A stretch of DNA of 64,000 bases. Origin: an uncultured Prolixibacteraceae bacterium. GTDB taxonomy: Bacteria; Bacteroidota; Bacteroidia; Bacteroidales; Prolixibacteraceae. Numbering within the stretch: the first letter of the stretch is position 1; each line of letters starts with the position of its first letter. The position numbers and the translations under genes are program-made. Where the stretch lies: NCBI GenBank assembly GCA_937915865.1, contig CALGIG010000095.1, positions 1 to 64,000 of the forward strand, in the 5' to 3' direction. The notes below the pieces were generated by a model. The model had not been told where the DNA came from. It did no database searches and saw nothing but the letters and a program-made list of their open reading frames with translations. Shown one piece after another: positions 35,610 to 44,106 of the stretch.

Positions 35610-35817
35610 GGTTTTCTGTTTTATTCAATTTATTAGAGATAAGCAATTCTTTTACATCAACATCCAGTATTTCTGCTATTCTGTACAGATCTTCAACGCT
35701 AGGCTGCCTTCTGTTTTGGACATAGGCATTTATCATGTTGTAACTTTTTCCTAACTGTTGAGAAAGCCAGGTCTGTTTTACTCCTTTTAAATCAAGAATT
35801 TCTTTAATTCTATTCAT
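35602..35817 (-). CDS. XRE-type HTH regulator paired with Fic
   Basis: A 71-residue Cro/CI-type helix-turn-helix protein (IKEILDLKGVKQTWLSQQLGKS, YNMINAYVQNRRQPSVEDLYRIAEIL). It is the first gene of the Fic operon, overlapping it by eight bases. A perfect 11-base inverted repeat abuts its start codon (35817-35839), so it very likely represses its own operon. Confidence 0.9.
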   Translation of the reverse strand: MNRIKEILDLKGVKQTWLSQQLGKSYNMINAYVQNRRQPSVEDLYRIAEILDVDVKELLISNKLNKTENHV

Positions 35818-35839
35818 TTATATCAAATTTTGATATAAA
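35817..35839 (-). promoter_or_regulatory. Palindromic operator of the XRE-Fic operon
   Basis: TTTATATCAAA (35817-35827) and TTTGATATAAA (35829-35839) are exact inverted copies around a single base. The left arm touches the XRE start codon, so a bound repressor would block transcription and translation start. This is the usual pattern of XRE autoregulation. Confidence 0.8.
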
Positions 35840-36005
35840 AATATGAAATTTTATAGTGATGGCAAAATATAGCTTGATTATACAATCGCTTTGTTGTGTT
35901 CTTTTATTGTTCTTTCAGAATACAGGATACCAAAGGATGCCCGTTTCATTCCAATTCCGTTCTTTTGTATGTAATTTCAGAAACTATCTAAAAAAGAACA
36001 AATCA

Positions 36006-37235
36006 ATGGATAATCAATCTCCTTTTTCAAACTTTCCGGGCAAGCAGGAGTTGCTCGAACAATTTGGTTCCGATACCCAGGTTTTGCTGGTCAACGGCCA
36101 TTTTCATACACCTTTTTCGTTTAGCGCTTTTACTGAGATTAAACAGGCATTTGCAATGGCACAAGCAGAAGGCGTTCAGGTATTGGGTGTGAACGATTTT
36201 TACACCACCGACGGCTATCCTGAGTTTGCCGAACTGGCCGCCCGGTACAAAATCTTTCCGCTGTTCAACATCGAGTTTATGGCACTGCAACGCGATTTGC
36301 AGGAAGCTGGTGTACGCGTAAACGATCCGGCAAACCCTGGGCGTACTTACATGAGCGGTAAAGGGTTAAGCTATCCGTTTAAAATAGGAGCAGGGGAACT
36401 GGCTCTTCTGCAACAGGTTCAGCACGAAAGCAATATGCAAACATCTGAAATGGTGAATAAGCTGAATGCTTTTTTAACTGAATTGAATGCCGGAATAAGT
36501 TTTACATTCGATGAACTGAAAGCCAAATATGCAAAAAATATGCTACGCGAACGGCACATTGCCAAAGCTTTGCGCATTGCTATCGACGAAAAATTTACTT
36601 CGGATGAAGAGAAAAAAGCATTCTATTTACAGGTTTTTTCAGGAAAAGAAGTGAAATCGAAACTCGATAATGTTTCCGGACTGGAAAATGAAATACGCGG
36701 AAACCTGTTGAAAACCGGTGGTAAAGCCTTCGTGGCTGAAGACCCGAAAGCTTTTCTGAGTTTAGACGAAGTGAAAAAAGTGATCATCAGCGCCGGTGGA
36801 ATTCCTTGTTACCCGGTTTTGCTCGACGATCCGAATGGCGTTTGCACCGATTTTGAAGCCGATACCGAAAAATTGTATCAAATGCTGGTTGATCGAAATA
36901 TCTTCAGCATCGAATTGATTCCCGGGCGGAATGATTTCAATATCCTGAAAAAATTCGTTCAGTTTTTTCGCTCTAAAAACTTCCTGGTTTCGTTTGGTAC
37001 CGAACACAATACGCCGCAGCTCGATCCAGTAAAAGTAAGCTGTCGCAAAGGCGTTGAGCTCGATGACGAATTGAACCAAATTGGTTACGAAGGCGCTTGT
37101 ATCATTGCAGCTCACCAGTATATGGTTGCCAAAGGCGAAGAAGGTTTCCTCGATGCCAGTGGCGATGCCAAATTGAAACAATATGATTCGTTTGTCGAAT
37201 TGGGACAGGCGGTAATTAACTATTTTATAAAATAA
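36006..37235 (+). CDS. PHP-domain metal-dependent hydrolase-like protein
   Basis: A 409-residue protein from ATG 36006. The N-terminal NGHFHTPFSF and VNDFYTTDGYPEFAELA, then FNIEFMAL, SAGGIPCYPVL and FGTEHNTPQL, match the order of PHP-fold metal ligands (His-x-His, Asp, Glu, His). PHP proteins hydrolyse phosphoesters or related bonds. It is first in a three-gene set with a sugar-phosphate aldolase/SDR fusion and a SorE-like dehydrogenase, so a sugar-phosphate substrate is plausible. Fifty in-frame codons upstream were rejected for lack of family character. Confidence 0.8.
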   Translation: MDNQSPFSNFPGKQELLEQFGSDTQVLLVNGHFHTPFSFSAFTEIKQAFAMAQAEGVQVLGVNDFYTTDGYPEFAELAARYKIFPLFNIEFMALQRDLQEAGVRVNDPANPGRTYMSGKGLSYPFKIGAGELALLQQVQHESNMQTSEMVNKLNAFLTELNAGISFTFDELKAKYAKNMLRERHIAKALRIAIDEKFTSDEEKKAFYLQVFSGKEVKSKLDNVSGLENEIRGNLLKTGGKAFVAEDPKAFLSLDEVKKVIISAGGIPCYPVLLDDPNGVCTDFEADTEKLYQMLVDRNIFSIELIPGRNDFNILKKFVQFFRSKNFLVSFGTEHNTPQLDPVKVSCRKGVELDDELNQIGYEGACIIAAHQYMVAKGEEGFLDASGDAKLKQYDSFVELGQAVINYFIK

Positions 37236-37384
37236 GCCCCTCTAAATCTCCCCGAAGGGGAGACTTAGGGTAAGTGAAAATTCAGAACGTTAAATCAATA
37301 AAGAAATTAGCAAAAATGTCAAAAAGTATATCATCGCATACCGATTTTCCCTCCCCCTCTTTTGGAGGGGGCCGGGGGGAGGCT
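37234..37384. repeat. GC-rich palindromic pair between the PHP and aldolase genes
   Basis: Element A (37234-37267, CTCCCCGAAGGGGAG) begins at the PHP stop codon. Element B (37347-37384, CCCCCTCTTTTGGAGGGGG) lies inside the next gene and is translated as residues 11-23 of its product. It has the same order and cores as in the leu operon. Confidence 0.88.
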
Positions 37385-39343
37385 ATTTCCCAATTAATCT
37401 CCATATCGCGTTATTACGGTAACCAAAAAGATTATGTGATTGCCGGCGGCGGGAATACCTCGTACAAAGACGAAAATCATTTATACATCAAGGCCAGTGG
37501 TCATAGTTTAGGAACGATTGGCGAAGATGGTTTCGCGCAGCTCGACCGCAAAGCGCTTTTGGGAATAGCCGTAAAAACCTATTCCGAAGATGTGATGGAA
37601 CGTGAAAACCAGATCAAAAACGATTTGCTGAAAGCACGTGTATATCCCGAAAAAGGACAGCGTCCGTCGGTTGAAACTTCTTTGCACGATTTGCTGGCTT
37701 TTCGTTTTGTGGTGCACACGCACAGTACCAAAGTTAATGGACTAATGTGCAGTATAAATGCTGAACGTCTGACAACAGTTTTATTTGGTGACTCGGTGGT
37801 TTATGTGCCGTATGTCGATCCGGGCTACATCTTGTTCAAGGAAGTGGAAGGTCGCATTAACGCTTACAAAGCGAGAACAGGTAGCGAACCTAAAATCATT
37901 CTGCTGCAAAACCACGGAATTTTTGTAGCTGCGGATACCATCGAGGAAATCCGCGAGATTTATACTTCAGTAATTGAAACACTTGATGCGGCTATTGGAG
38001 AAATTGTTCCTGCTGAAGTTTTGCCTGTCGATCCTATTGCTGCCAAAATTATTCCGGCCATTCGCATGATGCTCTCTGAAAATGGTCTGAAAACGTTGAA
38101 GGTGGTGAATAATTCGTATTACGAACGGTTCCTTGCTTCCGAAGTGGAATTTCAGAAAATAGCCCTGCCATTTATTCCTGATGGCATTGTGTATTGTAAC
38201 TCGTCGTTTGTTTATGCCGAATATAAAGGTAACGCTGAGGCTTTGCTCGACAGCCTTTCAGAAAAAATAAAATCGTATATTGCCACTCAGCCCAAAACAC
38301 CTAAGATCATCTGCATCAAAGGTATCGGTTGTATTTTGGCTAACGATAATGCGCAGGCCGTGGCCACTTTGGAAGATGTGATGATGGATACCTGCCTGAT
38401 CAGTTTGTATTCTGAGAGGTTTGGCGGGCAAAGTCCGATGACTGCGGCGCAGGTTCAGTTTATCGATACATGGGAAGTGGAACAGTACCGTAGCGCAGTG
38501 GCAATGGGAGCCACAGGTGGTCGTGTCGATAAAAAGATTGCCATTGTAACAGGAGGCGCACAGGGTTTTGGCGCCGGAATTGTGGAAGACCTGATGGCTA
38601 ATGGAGCCAACGTGGTGATTGCTGACCTGAACGAAGACTTGGGTCGGAAATTTGCTGATTCGCTTAATGCCGGAAAGCGTAAAAACAAGGCATATTTTGT
38701 AAAAGCTGATGTGTCGAATGCCGTTTCTGTTGAAAGTCTGGTTTTCCAAACCGTTTGCGAATTTGGCGGGCTGGATGTGTTTATTAGTAATGCCGGTATT
38801 TTACGTGCTGGTGGACTGGATGAAATGACTCCTGAAACCTTCGAATTGATGACCAAGGTAAATTATTCTGCCTATTTTCTGTGTGCCAAATACGCATCGG
38901 CAGTGATGAAATTACAAAACAAATACAAACGAAATCATTTTACCGATATCATTCAGATCAACTCCAAATCGGGATTGAAAGGTTCGAATAAGAACTTTGC
39001 TTATGCTGGTGGAAAGTTTGGTGGCATCGGTTTAACTCAATCGTTTGCAATGGAGCTGATGCCTTCTAAAATTAAAGTCAATTCAGTTTGCCCGGGCAAT
39101 TTCTTCGATGGTCCGCTGTGGGCTGATCCTGAGAAAGGTTTGTTTGTACAATACCTCAATGCCGGCAAAGTTCCGGGAGCGAAAACCATTGACGATGTGA
39201 AACGTTTCTATGAAGCACAGGTTCCGGCAGGTCGAGGTTGTACGCCACTCGACGTGATGCGCGCTGTGTATTATATCATCGAGCAGGAATACGAAACAGG
39301 TCAGGCAGTACCTGTAACTGGCGGACAAAATATGTTGAATTAA
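37316..39343 (+). CDS. Class II aldolase / short-chain dehydrogenase fusion
   Basis: A 675-residue two-domain enzyme of the rhamnulose-1-phosphate aldolase/SDR type (YuxG-like). The aldolase half (about 30-390) has GGGNTSYK, HTHSTKVNG and QNHGIF with zinc-binding histidines. The SDR half (about 415-675) has TGGAQGFGAGI and the catalytic YAGGK. From the family it should cleave a ketose-1-phosphate and oxidise or reduce the aldehyde product. Whether the sugar is rhamnose, fucose or another is open, because no isomerase or kinase is adjacent. Residues 11-23 (FPSPSFGGGRGEA) are read from a palindromic element. ATG 37316 was preferred to a GTG at 37274. Confidence 0.88.
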   Translation: MSKSISSHTDFPSPSFGGGRGEAISQLISISRYYGNQKDYVIAGGGNTSYKDENHLYIKASGHSLGTIGEDGFAQLDRKALLGIAVKTYSEDVMERENQIKNDLLKARVYPEKGQRPSVETSLHDLLAFRFVVHTHSTKVNGLMCSINAERLTTVLFGDSVVYVPYVDPGYILFKEVEGRINAYKARTGSEPKIILLQNHGIFVAADTIEEIREIYTSVIETLDAAIGEIVPAEVLPVDPIAAKIIPAIRMMLSENGLKTLKVVNNSYYERFLASEVEFQKIALPFIPDGIVYCNSSFVYAEYKGNAEALLDSLSEKIKSYIATQPKTPKIICIKGIGCILANDNAQAVATLEDVMMDTCLISLYSERFGGQSPMTAAQVQFIDTWEVEQYRSAVAMGATGGRVDKKIAIVTGGAQGFGAGIVEDLMANGANVVIADLNEDLGRKFADSLNAGKRKNKAYFVKADVSNAVSVESLVFQTVCEFGGLDVFISNAGILRAGGLDEMTPETFELMTKVNYSAYFLCAKYASAVMKLQNKYKRNHFTDIIQINSKSGLKGSNKNFAYAGGKFGGIGLTQSFAMELMPSKIKVNSVCPGNFFDGPLWADPEKGLFVQYLNAGKVPGAKTIDDVKRFYEAQVPAGRGCTPLDVMRAVYYIIEQEYETGQAVPVTGGQNMLN

Positions 39344-39350
39344 AAAAACA

Positions 39351-39421
39351 AAGCCTCCCCCGACCCCTCCGAAGGAGAGGAGAAAAGCCCCACCCAACCT
39401 CCCCGAAGGGGAGGAGAAAAA
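39351..39421. repeat. GC-rich palindromic elements after the aldolase/SDR gene
   Basis: Two elements in tandem: GCCTCCCCCGACCCCTCC and CCTCCCCGAAGGGGAGG. They lie eight bases past the stop codon and are the upstream half of the set that invades the next gene. Confidence 0.85.
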
Positions 39422-39507
39422 AGTGGAATTCGGGCGGCTAACATTTTGAAAACAATCATAAAAAATACCGATACGCAGATTATATGGCGTTAAAAAAATT
39501 TATACAA

Positions 39508-40872
39508 ATGAAAAACGAAAACTTTATACAAAGCAATTCTTTCACCCCTCCGTCGGAGGGGCTGGGGGAGGCTTTTTCTAACTCCTCCCCTTCGGGGAGG
39601 TCGGGAGGGGCTACTTTAACCCGTGCGCTCCGTTTATACGGAAAAGAAGATTTGAGGCTTGAGGAGTTTGAACTTCCAGCCATTAAGGCCGACGAGATTT
39701 TGGCCAAAGTAGTGTCTGATAGTATTTGTATGTCATCCTATAAAGCCGCCAAACAGGCTACTGATCACAAACGTATCCCGCAGGATATCGCCGAAAACCC
39801 GATCATCATTGGTCACGAGTTCAGCGGTGAGTTGGTCGAAATTGGCGACAACTGGAAACACAAATTCAAAGCCGGACAAAAATTCTCCATTCAGCCAGCC
39901 ATTTATTACGAGGAAGGTCCGGTAGGTGTGTTAAGCGCTCCGGGATATTCGTACCAATACATAGGCGGCGACGCCACTTACGTAATCATCCCGAAAGATG
40001 TGCTGGTTCAGGATTGTTTGCTCGCTTACGATGGCCCTGGTTATTATCCGGCATCATTGGCCGAGCCGTTGTCGTGCGTAATTGGCGCTATGCACGCCAA
40101 CTACCATACTACCCCCGGATCATATATTCATAAAATGGAAATTGTGGAAAATGGTAAAATGGCGATTTTGGCTGGTGTTGGCCCAATGGGTCTGGCAGCC
40201 ATCAACTATGTCATTCACCGTGCCGACCGCAAACCAGGTTTGTGTGTGGTTACCGACATCGACCAGACCCGGCTCGACCGCGCGGCTTCGATTTACACCG
40301 TTGTCGAGGCCGCCAAACGGGGCATTGAACTAATTTACCTGAACACCAAAATCGCCGATCCTGTGGCTAAACTGAAAGAACTTTCGGGCGGAACAGGTTA
40401 TGACGATGTATTCGTATTTGCCCCCGTTCCACCGGTCATCGAGCAGGGCGATGCCATCCTGGCATTCGATGGCTGTCTGAATTTCTTTGCAGGCCCATCC
40501 GATCCGGGACTTCAGGCCAAAATGAATTTCTACAACGTGCATTATGCCTATACCCATATTGTGGGAACTTCGGGCGGAAACACTGACGATATGAAAGAAG
40601 CGCTCGACGTGATGACCCGCGGACTTGATCCGGCAGGGCTGGTTACCCACATTGGGGGACTGAATGCAGCCGCCGAAACAACTCTGCACCTGCCCGACAT
40701 TCCAGGAGGTAAAAAGTTGATTTATACTCATCTTAATATGCCTTTGACCGCTATCGCCGATTTCGCCGAAAAGGGGAAAACTGAACCTTTGTTTGCCAAA
40801 CTCGCCGAAATTTGCGATCGTCATCAAGGATTGTGGTCGGTTGAAGCCGAAGAGTATTTGCTGGGGAACTAG
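39508..40872 (+). CDS. SorE-like zinc-type sugar-phosphate dehydrogenase
   Basis: A 454-residue medium-chain dehydrogenase. ALRLYGKEDLRLEEFELP at residues 40-57 is the usual N-terminus of L-sorbose-1-phosphate reductase-like proteins. GHEFSGELVEIG and GVGPMGLAAI (nucleotide loop) follow. It likely interconverts a ketose phosphate and a polyol phosphate with NAD(P). Residues 12-35 are encoded by two palindromic elements (39541-39612), an insertion ahead of the conserved domain. An in-frame ATG at 39484 is equally possible as start. Third gene of the sugar-type cluster. Confidence 0.82.
   Translation: MKNENFIQSNSFTPPSEGLGEAFSNSSPSGRSGGATLTRALRLYGKEDLRLEEFELPAIKADEILAKVVSDSICMSSYKAAKQATDHKRIPQDIAENPIIIGHEFSGELVEIGDNWKHKFKAGQKFSIQPAIYYEEGPVGVLSAPGYSYQYIGGDATYVIIPKDVLVQDCLLAYDGPGYYPASLAEPLSCVIGAMHANYHTTPGSYIHKMEIVENGKMAILAGVGPMGLAAINYVIHRADRKPGLCVVTDIDQTRLDRAASIYTVVEAAKRGIELIYLNTKIADPVAKLKELSGGTGYDDVFVFAPVPPVIEQGDAILAFDGCLNFFAGPSDPGLQAKMNFYNVHYAYTHIVGTSGGNTDDMKEALDVMTRGLDPAGLVTHIGGLNAAAETTLHLPDIPGGKKLIYTHLNMPLTAIADFAEKGKTEPLFAKLAEICDRHQGLWSVEAEEYLLGN
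39541..39612. repeat. GC-rich palindromic elements inside the SorE-like gene
   Basis: Two tandem elements (CCCCTCCGTCGGAGGGG then CTCCCCTTCGGGGAGG) of 72 bases, a multiple of three, keep the frame open and encode 24 residues. Confidence 0.88.
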
Positions 40873-40891
40873 CATCAGGCATCAATAAGTG

Positions 40892-40937
40892 AATCTCAGG
40901 TATCGGAACATATTATTCTGATACCTGAGATTTTTTT
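40892..40937. terminator. Terminator between convergent genes
   Basis: A perfect 13-pair stem (40892-40904 with 40920-40932) is followed by seven T. It ends the SorE-like gene and lies 10 bases from the end of the convergent VWA gene. Confidence 0.9.
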
Positions 40938-40946
40938 GCTTCTTTT

Positions 40947-42782
40947 TTATTCCTTGCTTAGCAGATTTAAATCGCTTGTCGATTGCATCAACCTGATGAA
41001 TTCAGCACGGTATCCTTCGTCATCTTCACCTTTGGCGCTTTTTGCCATTGCCACAATCGATTCGATGGATGTATTTCCCTTAAATTTCGAATCTCGCAGC
41101 AACATTCCAAATGAAGCCACGGCAGCCGAAAACCTGAAATTGTCGGAAGTCTTTTTCGTAAGGAGGTTTTGAACCGGATGTTCCATTAATTTGCTTTTGC
41201 CTCCCAGCGGTTCCTTGTAGCGAAGTTTTATTGTGAGTAATTCGTTGCTTAATTTATCAGGAGAAGGAATAGTAGTCTGGTATTTTAAAGGATCGACCAA
41301 TGGGGTATCGCTGGCCGAGCCAACTGGAATGATTTCATACAAAGCAGTTACGGTATGCCCTGCGCCCATTTCTCCGGCATCTTTGGAGTCATCGTTAAAA
41401 TCTTCGTTGTTTAGCAACCGGTTTTCGTATCCCAGTAAACGGTACGATTTTACCAGTCTGGGATTAAATTCCAACTGAAACTTAACATCTTTGGCAATGG
41501 TGAACAGTGTCCCTCCAAATTCCGAAATAAACACTTTCCGGGCTTCCTGGATATTGTCGATGTACGAATAATTTCCATTTCCCTTATCTGCGATTGTTTC
41601 CATCTTGTCATCTTTTATATTACCGGTTCCAAAGCCAAGAACCGACATGAAAATTCCACTTTCACGTTCCTTTTCCACCAATCGTTCCATTTCCGAAGTA
41701 CTTGATACTCCTACATTAAAATCGCCGTCAGTGGCCAGAACAATGCGGTTGTTCCCATTTTCCATAAAATTTTCATGAGCTATTTGGTAAGCCAGTTTCA
41801 GTCCTTCGCCTCCAGCCGTTGAGCCACCTGCTTCTAAATTTTCAAGCGCCTTGTTTATTTTGTTTTTTTCATTTCCGGGAGTTGAGTCGAGCACTTTTCC
41901 TGCGGCTCCGGCATATACAACGATAGAAACCCTGTCGTTTGAGCGTAATTCGTTGATTAACATAGCAAATGCACGCTTTAGCAACGGAAGTTTATCAGGA
42001 GAAGACATAGAGCCCGAAACATCAATCAGGAAAACAAGGTTTGAAGCAGGTAACTTGCTTTTATCCATACTTTTGCCTTTCAGTCCAACATGCATCAGGT
42101 AATGGTTGTTGTTCCATGGACATTTTCCCAATTCGGTGGTAACACTAAACGGATGCTCTGTACTGGGTTCAGGGTAGTCATATTTGAAATAGTTGATCAT
42201 CTCCTCAATTCTAACAGCATCGACGGGAGGTAGCTGTCCTTGATTGATATACCTGCGGACATTGGCATAGGAGGCATTGTCAACATCGATGGAGAAAGTG
42301 GAAAGCGGGTCCAATTTGACATCCTTAAACCCGTTTTCATGGATGGTTGAGTAATTTTCAGTATTCCAGTTAGTTGTAGGAGTAAAACAAACCTTTTGTT
42401 TGGTATAGGCTGTGGAACTAAAAGAAACAGCAGTGCTGGCTTCTGCTGCTTCAGCAACGCCATAACCAGTAACAACGACTTCTTCCAGCTTTAATTCTTC
42501 GGCTTTTAAGATAATGTCAATCTTGTCGTTGTGCCCGATTTTTACTTTTTGGGTTTTCATACCAACGAACGAAAAAACTAAAACCTTATCCTCAGGCAAC
42601 ACCTGGATTTTGTAGTATCCTTGAGAGTCGGTAAAAGAACCACGGTTGCTCTTTTCGACCGTAACAACAACACCTGGAATGGCCGAACCTGACACATCTT
42701 TTACTGTTCCAGTTATTTCCCGCGCTAATGCAAAGACCGGAAGGACACTTATTAAGGCTAAAATAAAAATTGATTTTTTCAT
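40947..42782 (-). CDS. VWA-domain protein with SusC-like N-terminal module
   Basis: A 611-residue exported protein. A signal peptide ends near residue 20. Residues 22-93 are a CarboxypepD_reg-like beta domain, followed by EEVVVTGYG at 100-108, a motif that normally leads into the plug of SusC-type TonB receptors, but no barrel follows. A YfbK-like pre-domain (STFSIDVDNASYANVRRYI), a von Willebrand A domain with a MIDAS motif DVSGSMS at 254-260, and a C-terminal conserved domain complete it. It is probably an envelope adhesion or scaffold protein of unknown partner. Confidence 0.88.
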   Translation of the reverse strand: MKKSIFILALISVLPVFALAREITGTVKDVSGSAIPGVVVTVEKSNRGSFTDSQGYYKIQVLPEDKVLVFSFVGMKTQKVKIGHNDKIDIILKAEELKLEEVVVTGYGVAEAAEASTAVSFSSTAYTKQKVCFTPTTNWNTENYSTIHENGFKDVKLDPLSTFSIDVDNASYANVRRYINQGQLPPVDAVRIEEMINYFKYDYPEPSTEHPFSVTTELGKCPWNNNHYLMHVGLKGKSMDKSKLPASNLVFLIDVSGSMSSPDKLPLLKRAFAMLINELRSNDRVSIVVYAGAAGKVLDSTPGNEKNKINKALENLEAGGSTAGGEGLKLAYQIAHENFMENGNNRIVLATDGDFNVGVSSTSEMERLVEKERESGIFMSVLGFGTGNIKDDKMETIADKGNGNYSYIDNIQEARKVFISEFGGTLFTIAKDVKFQLEFNPRLVKSYRLLGYENRLLNNEDFNDDSKDAGEMGAGHTVTALYEIIPVGSASDTPLVDPLKYQTTIPSPDKLSNELLTIKLRYKEPLGGKSKLMEHPVQNLLTKKTSDNFRFSAAVASFGMLLRDSKFKGNTSIESIVAMAKSAKGEDDEGYRAEFIRLMQSTSDLNLLSKE

Positions 42783-42861
42783 GATTAAAGATTTTAGAGT
42801 TTGTTTTCAATTACAGGATGCAGAACAACATCGAATTCCATAAAAAGGTGATTATTTTTTC

Positions 42862-43340
42862 ATGGGAGCGGAGATTTCCAATCTCCGAAGCTCTGCCCCT
42901 GAAAACAGCTCATTTATTGGCGTATCGCTACTCTTTTTCTCATATTGCTTTCTGAAAAAGGTAGTGGACGTGTTTGATGGTATAGATTGCGATTAAAAAT
43001 CGCAACACCCAATGGGAGCGGAGATTTCGAATCTCCGTTGCTCTGCCCCTGAAAGCAGCGCAGCTATTGGCGTATCGCTGCTCTTTTTCTCATATTGCTT
43101 TCTGAAAATACAGTAGAAATGTTTGATAGTGCTAATTGCGATTAAAAATCGCAACACCCAAAGGGAGCGGAGATTTTTAATCTCCGAAGCTCTGCCCCTG
43201 AAAGCAGCACAGCTATTGGCGTACCGCTGCTCTTTTTCTTATATATTGCTTTCTGAAAAAGGTAGTGTAAGTGTTTGATAGTGCTAATTGCGATTAAAAA
43301 TCGCAACACCCGGTGGAAGCGGAGATTTTTAATCTCCGCT
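42862..43340. repeat. Left REP array, four units of ~150 bp
   Basis: Four copies of GGAGCGGAGATT-(loop)-AATCTCCG start at 42864, 43014, 43163 and 43315 (spacings 150, 149, 152). Each of the last three is preceded by a second hairpin GCGATT-AAA-AATCGC and CAACACCC. Between hairpins the 100-base spacer is also conserved (GCTCTGCCCCTGAAA, ATTGGCGTA, CTGCTCTTTTTCT). Open frames on the minus strand here are repeats and not genes. Confidence 0.93.
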
Positions 43341-43430
43341 AAATATTTACTGGGTGTAAATGTAAGTTCAACACAAAAATTTCGAATTTCATCGGGAATA
43401 ATGTAAATTAACACTTTAATACAGTTGGTT

Positions 43431-44090
43431 ATGGAAAGGAAGGAATCATACAAGAATATACTGCCCCACTTTCAGCAGCTGGGTCAAGCCTATTTTGTTA
43501 CGTGGATATTAAAGGGAGCTATTCCATATAAAGCATTAAATAGATATACACAAAAACTCTCAACGCTTAAAACTCAAATTGAATCTTCCAAAAGCCAAAA
43601 TCAGGAACAACGAGTTATCGACGATCTGATACTTCAATTTAACCTAACCCGAAAAAAATACATAAAAGCATACGATGATTTGTTGGTTACAAATGGAAAA
43701 TCAGATATTGATTTAACGAAGCCCGGCAACTTAAAAATATTAGTTGATACCATACGATTTTGGGAAGGGAAAAGATTAAAAAGTTATGTCTGTTGTATTA
43801 TGACAAATCATGTGCATTGGGTTTTTGAATTACTTTACACCGATGAGAAAGGAAACCCTGTTTATTTGCAAGATATTTTGCAGTCGATAAAAAGACATTC
43901 TGCCCGCGAAATAAACAAACTTGAAGGAAAATTCGGGTCATTGTGGCAAAAAGAAAGTTTTGATACAACAATTCGTGATCAAAAGCATTTGTTTTTAGCT
44001 GTTGAATATACGTTGAATAACCCCGTTGTTGCCGGTTTGGCACCTAATAGAGACAGTTGGCCAGGAAATTTTTTATTCAATAATTATTAA
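43431..44090 (+). CDS. REP-associated tyrosine transposase (RAYT)
   Basis: A 219-residue Y1-HUH transposase. The HUH metal motif is H127-V-H129 in MTNHVHWVF, and the likely catalytic tyrosine is Y193 in AVEYTLNNPVVAGL. GSLWQKESFDTTIRD is typical of the family. RAYTs cut single-stranded REP hairpins and are thought to spread them. The gene lies between two REP arrays, the natural REPtron layout, and looks intact. ATG 43431 was preferred over a TTG two codons upstream. Confidence 0.92.
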   Translation: MERKESYKNILPHFQQLGQAYFVTWILKGAIPYKALNRYTQKLSTLKTQIESSKSQNQEQRVIDDLILQFNLTRKKYIKAYDDLLVTNGKSDIDLTKPGNLKILVDTIRFWEGKRLKSYVCCIMTNHVHWVFELLYTDEKGNPVYLQDILQSIKRHSAREINKLEGKFGSLWQKESFDTTIRDQKHLFLAVEYTLNNPVVAGLAPNRDSWPGNFLFNNY

Positions 44091-44106
44091 TTTGGAAGGT
44101 AGTAGA

